Assembly (NCBI GenBank): GCA_964364855.1 | Contig: CAYINU010000050.1 | Location: forward strand, 1 to 15,120 | Direction of reading: 5' to 3' | Length of the DNA stretch: 15,120 nucleotides | Source of the DNA: CAYINU01 sp964364855 | GTDB lineage: Bacteria; Margulisbacteria; Marinamargulisbacteria; CAYINU01 | In this document: positions 11,217-15,120 of the stretch, piece after piece | How positions within the stretch are numbered: the first letter of the stretch is position 1 | How the letters are laid out: every line of letters starts with the position of its first letter | The notes under the pieces: model-generated | The model's input: the letters and a program-made list of their open reading frames with translations, nothing else | Database searches by the model: none | Told to the model about the DNA's origin: nothing | Program-made: the position numbers and the translations under genes

Positions 11217-11513
11217 ATGGCATTTACCCGAAGTGAGTTAGACCATGTCATCCAATTGGCCCACCTCGACGTAACCGAAGCGGAAAAAGAAAATTATTTG
11301 GCCTCTGTTTCCGATGTCCTGGCCTATGTGGAAAACCTCAACACCGCCCCGGTAAACGATCTGCCACCGACCTCATCGCTCAGCCACGACGAAACGCCCA
11401 TGCGAAATGACATTGTCGAACGCAAATTTGATTTGCCCCTGGCCCAGCTTGCACCTGATTTTGATGCGCCCTTCTTTTCAGTACCCCGTATCTTGGAAGG
11501 CACGGACACCTAA
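11217..11513 (+). CDS. gatC: Asp-tRNA(Asn)/Glu-tRNA(Gln) amidotransferase subunit C
   Basis: The 98-residue protein matches GatC in length and opening (MAFTRSELDHVIQLAHLDVTEAEKE). The middle has ...VLAYVENLNTAPVNDLPPTSSL, and the end has the conserved stretch LPLAQLAPDFDAPFFSVPRILE. GatC clamps GatA to GatB in the heterotrimer that amidates misacylated Glu-tRNA(Gln) and/or Asp-tRNA(Asn). ATG 11217 was chosen because it fits the family and lies 7 nt downstream of a near-consensus promoter. A GTG at 11196 would fall inside that promoter. The TAA stop overlaps the gatA ATG by one base (TAATG), which implies coupled translation. Confidence 0.95.
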   Translation: MAFTRSELDHVIQLAHLDVTEAEKENYLASVSDVLAYVENLNTAPVNDLPPTSSLSHDETPMRNDIVERKFDLPLAQLAPDFDAPFFSVPRILEGTDT

Positions 11514-12976
11514 TGGGTCTGTTGCAAACGCTTTCTGACAAGCTGAAAAACCGCAGCCTGACCAGTCGCGTCCTGGTGCAGTCTTATTACGACCGGATTG
11601 CCGCATCTGATGATACCATTAAGGCTTTTATTTCCCTTCAAAAAGAGGTTGCTTTGGCCTATGCGGAAGCCGTGGATGCCGCTTTGGACAAAGGAGAGTC
11701 ACTGCCCACGCTGGCTGGCATCCCCATCGCCGTCAAAGACAATATCAATATCCGCAATACCCACACCACTTGCGCATCCCGGATGTTGGAAAACTATGTG
11801 TCGCCCTATAACGCAACCGTCATCGACAAGCTCTATCAGCACCGGATGATCCCCATAGGCAAAACCAACCTCGACGAATTTGCGATGGGGCTGTCCTCGG
11901 AAAATTCGGCTTTTTTTACCACGCGAAATCCATGGAATACCGACTACAGCCCCGGGGGCTCTTCCAGCGGATCCGCCGCAGCTGTCGCCGCCCACTTTGC
12001 CCCTGCCGCCTTGGGATCAGATACCGGTGGGTCTATTCGCCAACCGGCGTCCTTTTGCTCCGTAACCGGTATCAAGCCCACTTATGGCCGCGTGTCACGC
12101 TTTGGCTTGGTGGCATTTGCATCATCGTTGGACCAGATCGGACCGTTGACCCAGTCGGTAGCCGATGGCGCGTTGGTGCTCAATGCCATTTGTGGCCATG
12201 ACCCGATGGACTCCACATCGTCGCCGCAACCCGTTCCGGATTTCACGAAATTTCTGGGCAAAGACATCAAAGGTCTGCGCATCGGCGTCCCCAGCGAACT
12301 GGTCAGCGACGCCGTCCACCCCGATGTCCGCCAATCCGTCTTTTTGGCATTGGATCGGCTCAAAACCGAAGGCGCAACCTATGATCTCATTTCCATCGAT
12401 GCTCTGAACTACGCCCTGTCTGTGTATTTTATTCTGTCCCGGGCAGAGGCATCGGCCAACCTCGCCCGTTTTGATGGTGTGCGCTACGGCTATCGCGCAC
12501 CTGGCACAAAATCCCTGCGTGAGATGATCTGTAAATCTCGCGGCATGGGCTTCGGATCCGAGGTCAAACGGCGGATCATTTTGGGCACCTATGTATTGAG
12601 TGCCGGCTATTATGAGGCCTACTATCTCAAAGCCTTAAAAGCCCGTACTTACATTCAGAACGCCTTTCAAGAGGCCTTTCAAACCTACGACCTCTTGGTC
12701 ACCCCCACGACACCTACGTTACCTTTTAAATTGGGTGTGAGCAGCCACAACTCTGTTGATAGCTACCTGGCCGATATGGCCGCATGCCCGGTCAATATTG
12801 CCGGATTGCCTGCGATGTCGATTCCGGTCGGGTTTTCCGACGGACTTCCCGTCGGTCTGCAACTCATCGGCAAACCGTTTGACGAAGGTACGCTGCTGGG
12901 CGTGGGCGACCGCTTTCAAGCCCTCACCGATTTTCACACCCAGGTCGCGCCCACTGTGTGCGGGGTCATGCCATGA
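11513..12976 (+). CDS. gatA: Asp-tRNA(Asn)/Glu-tRNA(Gln) amidotransferase subunit A
   Basis: The amidase-signature enzyme has 487 residues, the family length. It releases ammonia from glutamine, which is channelled to GatB. The Ser-cisSer-Lys triad is visible as K75 in AVKDNIN, S150 in GGSSSGSAAAVAA and S174 in GSDTGGSIRQPA. Its spacing is identical to that of known GatA proteins. The C-terminal part has LVTPTTPTLPFK and NIAGLPAMSIPVGF...GLPVGLQLIGKPFDE. The start shares one base with the gatC stop, and the end shares ATGA with gatB. It is an intact housekeeping gene. Confidence 0.97.
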   Translation: MGLLQTLSDKLKNRSLTSRVLVQSYYDRIAASDDTIKAFISLQKEVALAYAEAVDAALDKGESLPTLAGIPIAVKDNINIRNTHTTCASRMLENYVSPYNATVIDKLYQHRMIPIGKTNLDEFAMGLSSENSAFFTTRNPWNTDYSPGGSSSGSAAAVAAHFAPAALGSDTGGSIRQPASFCSVTGIKPTYGRVSRFGLVAFASSLDQIGPLTQSVADGALVLNAICGHDPMDSTSSPQPVPDFTKFLGKDIKGLRIGVPSELVSDAVHPDVRQSVFLALDRLKTEGATYDLISIDALNYALSVYFILSRAEASANLARFDGVRYGYRAPGTKSLREMICKSRGMGFGSEVKRRIILGTYVLSAGYYEAYYLKALKARTYIQNAFQEAFQTYDLLVTPTTPTLPFKLGVSSHNSVDSYLADMAACPVNIAGLPAMSIPVGFSDGLPVGLQLIGKPFDEGTLLGVGDRFQALTDFHTQVAPTVCGVMP

Positions 12977-14430
12977 CGCCATTCGAACCCGTCATCGGCA
13001 TCGAAGTCCATGCCCAGATCAAAACCGCATCGAAGCTATTTTGTGCGTGCTCCACCCAGTTTGGTCACGATCCAAATGCCAATACCTGCCCCATCTGCAT
13101 TGGATTCCCCGGCGCCCTTCCCGTGCTCAACCGCAATGCCGTGGAACTGGCTATTCGGGCAGGTCTGGCTCTGGGCTGCACCCTCAATCCGGTGTCGGTA
13201 TTTGCGCGAAAAAACTATTTCTATCCCGACCTGCCAAAAGGGTATCAGATCAGCCAGTTCGACCAACCTCTGTGTAGCAATGGGCTGTTGGAAATCCAAG
13301 CCAACGGCGAAACCCGACGCATTCGCATCAATCGCATTCACATGGAAGAAGATGCCGGCAAATTGGTGCACCATGGGTCGGCCACCATTGCAGGATCCAC
13401 GCATAGTTTGGTGGATCTGAACCGCTCCAGCACACCGCTTATCGAAATCGTCAGCGAACCGGACATCCGCTCCGCCGAAGAAGCCCGCTTGTATATGGAA
13501 GCCCTCAAATCCATTCTCCAGCATATGGGTGTATGCGACGGCAATCTGGAGGAAGGCAGCCTCCGTGCCGATGCCAATGTATCCATCCGCCCTGCGGGTG
13601 CCACGGAACTGGGCACCAAGACGGAATTGAAAAATATGAATTCATTTCGTGCCTTGGAGCGCGGTATCTTGGTGGAAATTGAGCGTCAGATCCAGCTTGT
13701 CAATTCGGGTGAGCGCGTCCGCCAGCAAACCCGCACCTATGACGACGCCAGCCAAACCACCAAGCTCTTGCGGGACAAAGAAGAATCTCACGACTACCGC
13801 TACTTCCCCGAGCCGGATCTATTGCCCTTGCGCGTTAGCGCCGCATGGGTAGACACGGTTCGGGCGTCCATGCCCGAGTTGCCCGAGGCCAAGCGCAAAC
13901 GGTATTTGGAGACCCATCATTTGTCTGCAGGCGATGCCGACATTTTGCTAGCAGACCTGGATATGGCGGCCTATTTTGAGGCCTGCGTGACCCAGAAAAG
14001 CGGTGTTCCGGCAGCCGAAGTCGCACGGTTCGTGGTGGGTGATCTCAATGCCCTGGTCAAGCAAGAAAAAATTCCCTTTACCAAAAACCCGGTGACTCCC
14101 GAAAAATTGATCGCGCTACTGGCTCTCAAAGAAAAAGGCACTGTGTCCATCAAGATGGCCAAAGATTTTTTGGTGGACATGTTTAAGACAGGCAAAGCCG
14201 CAGCCGAACTGCTGGATGCCGGCGGCGGTAGTCAGATTTCGGATGAATCCGAATTGATTGCCATTATTGATAAACTGCTCGCCGAAAACCCGGACATCGT
14301 GGAAAAAGTCAAAGCGGGCAAGGCCCAGAGCGCCAATTTCATCATGGGCCAAGTCATGAAGGCCACCCAAGGCCGGGCAAAACCGGATCTGGTCCGGGAA
14401 TTGGTGCTCAAACAAATTTCGACGCGCTAA
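12973..14430 (+). CDS. gatB: Asp-tRNA(Asn)/Glu-tRNA(Gln) amidotransferase subunit B
   Basis: The 485-residue protein has the complete GatB architecture. The catalytic cradle domain begins FEPVIGIEVHAQ (E11, H13). Four cysteines, C24-x-C26 and C39-x-x-C42, are placed as in zinc-binding GatB proteins. The hallmark FARKNYFYPDLPKGYQISQ, the segments HMEEDAGK and DLNRSSTPLIEIVSEPDIRS, and KTELKNMNSFR and HDYRYFPEPDL follow. A helical domain and a YqeY-like tail (~340-485) bind tRNA. GatB phosphorylates and transamidates the misacylated aminoacyl-tRNA. ATG 12973 overlaps the gatA stop as ATGA. An upstream GTG at 12958 is less likely. The stop overlaps the stop of the convergent DUF1275 gene by 3 bases. 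Confidence 0.97.
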   Translation: MTPFEPVIGIEVHAQIKTASKLFCACSTQFGHDPNANTCPICIGFPGALPVLNRNAVELAIRAGLALGCTLNPVSVFARKNYFYPDLPKGYQISQFDQPLCSNGLLEIQANGETRRIRINRIHMEEDAGKLVHHGSATIAGSTHSLVDLNRSSTPLIEIVSEPDIRSAEEARLYMEALKSILQHMGVCDGNLEEGSLRADANVSIRPAGATELGTKTELKNMNSFRALERGILVEIERQIQLVNSGERVRQQTRTYDDASQTTKLLRDKEESHDYRYFPEPDLLPLRVSAAWVDTVRASMPELPEAKRKRYLETHHLSAGDADILLADLDMAAYFEACVTQKSGVPAAEVARFVVGDLNALVKQEKIPFTKNPVTPEKLIALLALKEKGTVSIKMAKDFLVDMFKTGKAAAELLDAGGGSQISDESELIAIIDKLLAENPDIVEKVKAGKAQSANFIMGQVMKATQGRAKPDLVRELVLKQISTR

Positions 14431-15119
14431 ATTCCCGCTTGTCGATGGCGCTGTCGTACGGCGTACCGATGCCGAACCCGTAGATCGTGAACTACGGGAA
14501 ATAGGGACAGCAATATCAAAATACCACCCAACACGCTCAGCGTGTGAATGCCCCAAGGCGACCCCATGCCCACAGCCCCAATCACCCCGCCCACAAAAAA
14601 CGCAATCAAGATCCCGCCCCGCACCGCCAGCTTTGACGCGGAAATTTTCACGCCGGACAGCCATGTGCCAATTTCAATGCCGATATCGGTCACGATACCG
14701 GTCATATGCGTGGCGCGAATGACAAAATCCGACATCCGGCTTACAGTAGCATTTTGCATGCCCATCGAAAAAAACAGGGCCAGTTTTAGCAGTAATCCAT
14801 CCGGCGTCAGCCGCATAAGTCCTTGGCTGGCCACCCCAAGTACGACCAGCACGCCACCACTAACCAAAAAGGCCAACGCATAACGGCTGTGTAATTTTAA
14901 CCCCTGTGCGACCTGGATCAGAACTGCCGACACAATAGCGCCAACTGTAAATACACTGACAAAGACTGCCGCCCATTTGGCTACAAAAAATATGCCCAAT
15001 CCCAAGGCATCGGAAGCGCCGGCGATAATGCCCGTCAGGTGAGACGTATATTGTCCCACCACCAAAAATCCACCCGCATTTACGCCACCTGCGACAAAAG
15101 CAGAAATGATGCCCATGAC
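14427..15119 (-). CDS. DUF1275 (YoaK-type) membrane protein, N-terminus outside window
   Basis: The frame is open to the window edge. The visible 230 residues have six or more hydrophobic spans and the DUF1275 pattern: an early AGGVNAGGFLVVGQYTSHLTG segment (residues ~9-29), and a central GMQNATVSRMSDFVIRATHMTGIVTDIG in which Q-N and TH-x-TG are the family hallmarks. The tail is basic (HDLRVRHRYAVRQRHRQ). Family members are inner-membrane proteins of unknown function. An ATG at 15116 is present, but family members usually have a short N-terminal stretch before the first G-x-V-[ND]-A span, so the true start probably lies beyond the window. The stop codon TAG (14429-14427) interlocks with that of gatB. 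Confidence 0.88.
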   Translation of the reverse strand, partial: VMGIISAFVAGGVNAGGFLVVGQYTSHLTGIIAGASDALGLGIFFVAKWAAVFVSVFTVGAIVSAVLIQVAQGLKLHSRYALAFLVSGGVLVVLGVASQGLMRLTPDGLLLKLALFFSMGMQNATVSRMSDFVIRATHMTGIVTDIGIEIGTWLSGVKISASKLAVRGGILIAFFVGGVIGAVGMGSPWGIHTLSVLGGILILLSLFPVVHDLRVRHRYAVRQRHRQAGI

Positions 15120-15120
15120 C

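Noticed and set aside
12756..13524. Open frames in other frames at the gatA/gatB junction
   Set aside because: They overlap intact gatA and gatB, whose active-site residues are all present; these are frame shadows.
14421..14432. Possible terminator between convergent gatB and the DUF1275 gene
   Set aside because: The two stop codons interlock, and no GC-rich hairpin with a T-tract is visible in either direction.

Overview
The window looks like chromosomal DNA of a Gram-negative, probably proteobacterial and host-associated bacterium. The evidence is LPS or capsule heptose and amino-sugar genes (gmhA, gmhB, wecB), the bacterial amidotransferase operon gatCAB, and a protein with the three-repeat pattern of eukaryotic mitochondrial carriers. 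The species cannot be fixed from this sequence alone. Genes are closely packed, with 1-4 base start/stop overlaps and tail-to-tail overlaps. No tRNA, rRNA, CRISPR array or convincing rho-independent terminator was seen.

Layout. (1) 1-2533, surface sugars: the 3' end of a nucleotide-sugar epimerase on the + strand meets a tightly coupled minus-strand operon wecB-gmhA-gmhB. (2) 2560-2791: a 232-bp MITE-like element with imperfect terminal inverted repeats flanked by TA. (3) 2789-3593: two small minus-strand genes for exported or membrane-anchored proteins, separated by a 145-bp spacer with a direct repeat and a long inverted repeat. (4) 3753-5450: a 454-residue mitochondrial-carrier-like protein, followed by an 86-residue protein with a basic helix and one membrane segment. 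This is the most unusual part of the window. (5) 5460-8214: a DUF1015 protein and, divergently, a DASS-family (SLC13/CitT type) carboxylate transporter. (6) 8158-10755: an AT-richer accessory block inserted at the 3' end of the transporter gene. A 93-bp segment covering the transporter 3' end, the spacer and the start of an HTH gene is present upstream of an AAA/DUF4143 ATPase and again downstream of it. The downstream copy is split by a 640-bp insertion carrying an autoregulated XRE repressor and an unknown partner gene. (7) 10858-14430: hisE, divergent from gatC-gatA-gatB. (8) 14427-15119: a DUF1275 membrane protein cut by the window end.

How the genes work together. WecB makes UDP-ManNAc. 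GmhA and GmhB make and dephosphorylate heptose phosphates for surface glycans. GatCAB completes Gln-tRNA(Gln) and/or Asn-tRNA(Asn) by transamidation. The transporter and the carrier-like protein could both concern metabolite exchange, but the second may instead be exported to the host; that is inference. A recurring feature is a -10 hexamer placed 6-7 nt before a start codon that lacks a Shine-Dalgarno sequence. It is seen for six genes and suggests frequent leaderless mRNAs beside SD-led genes.
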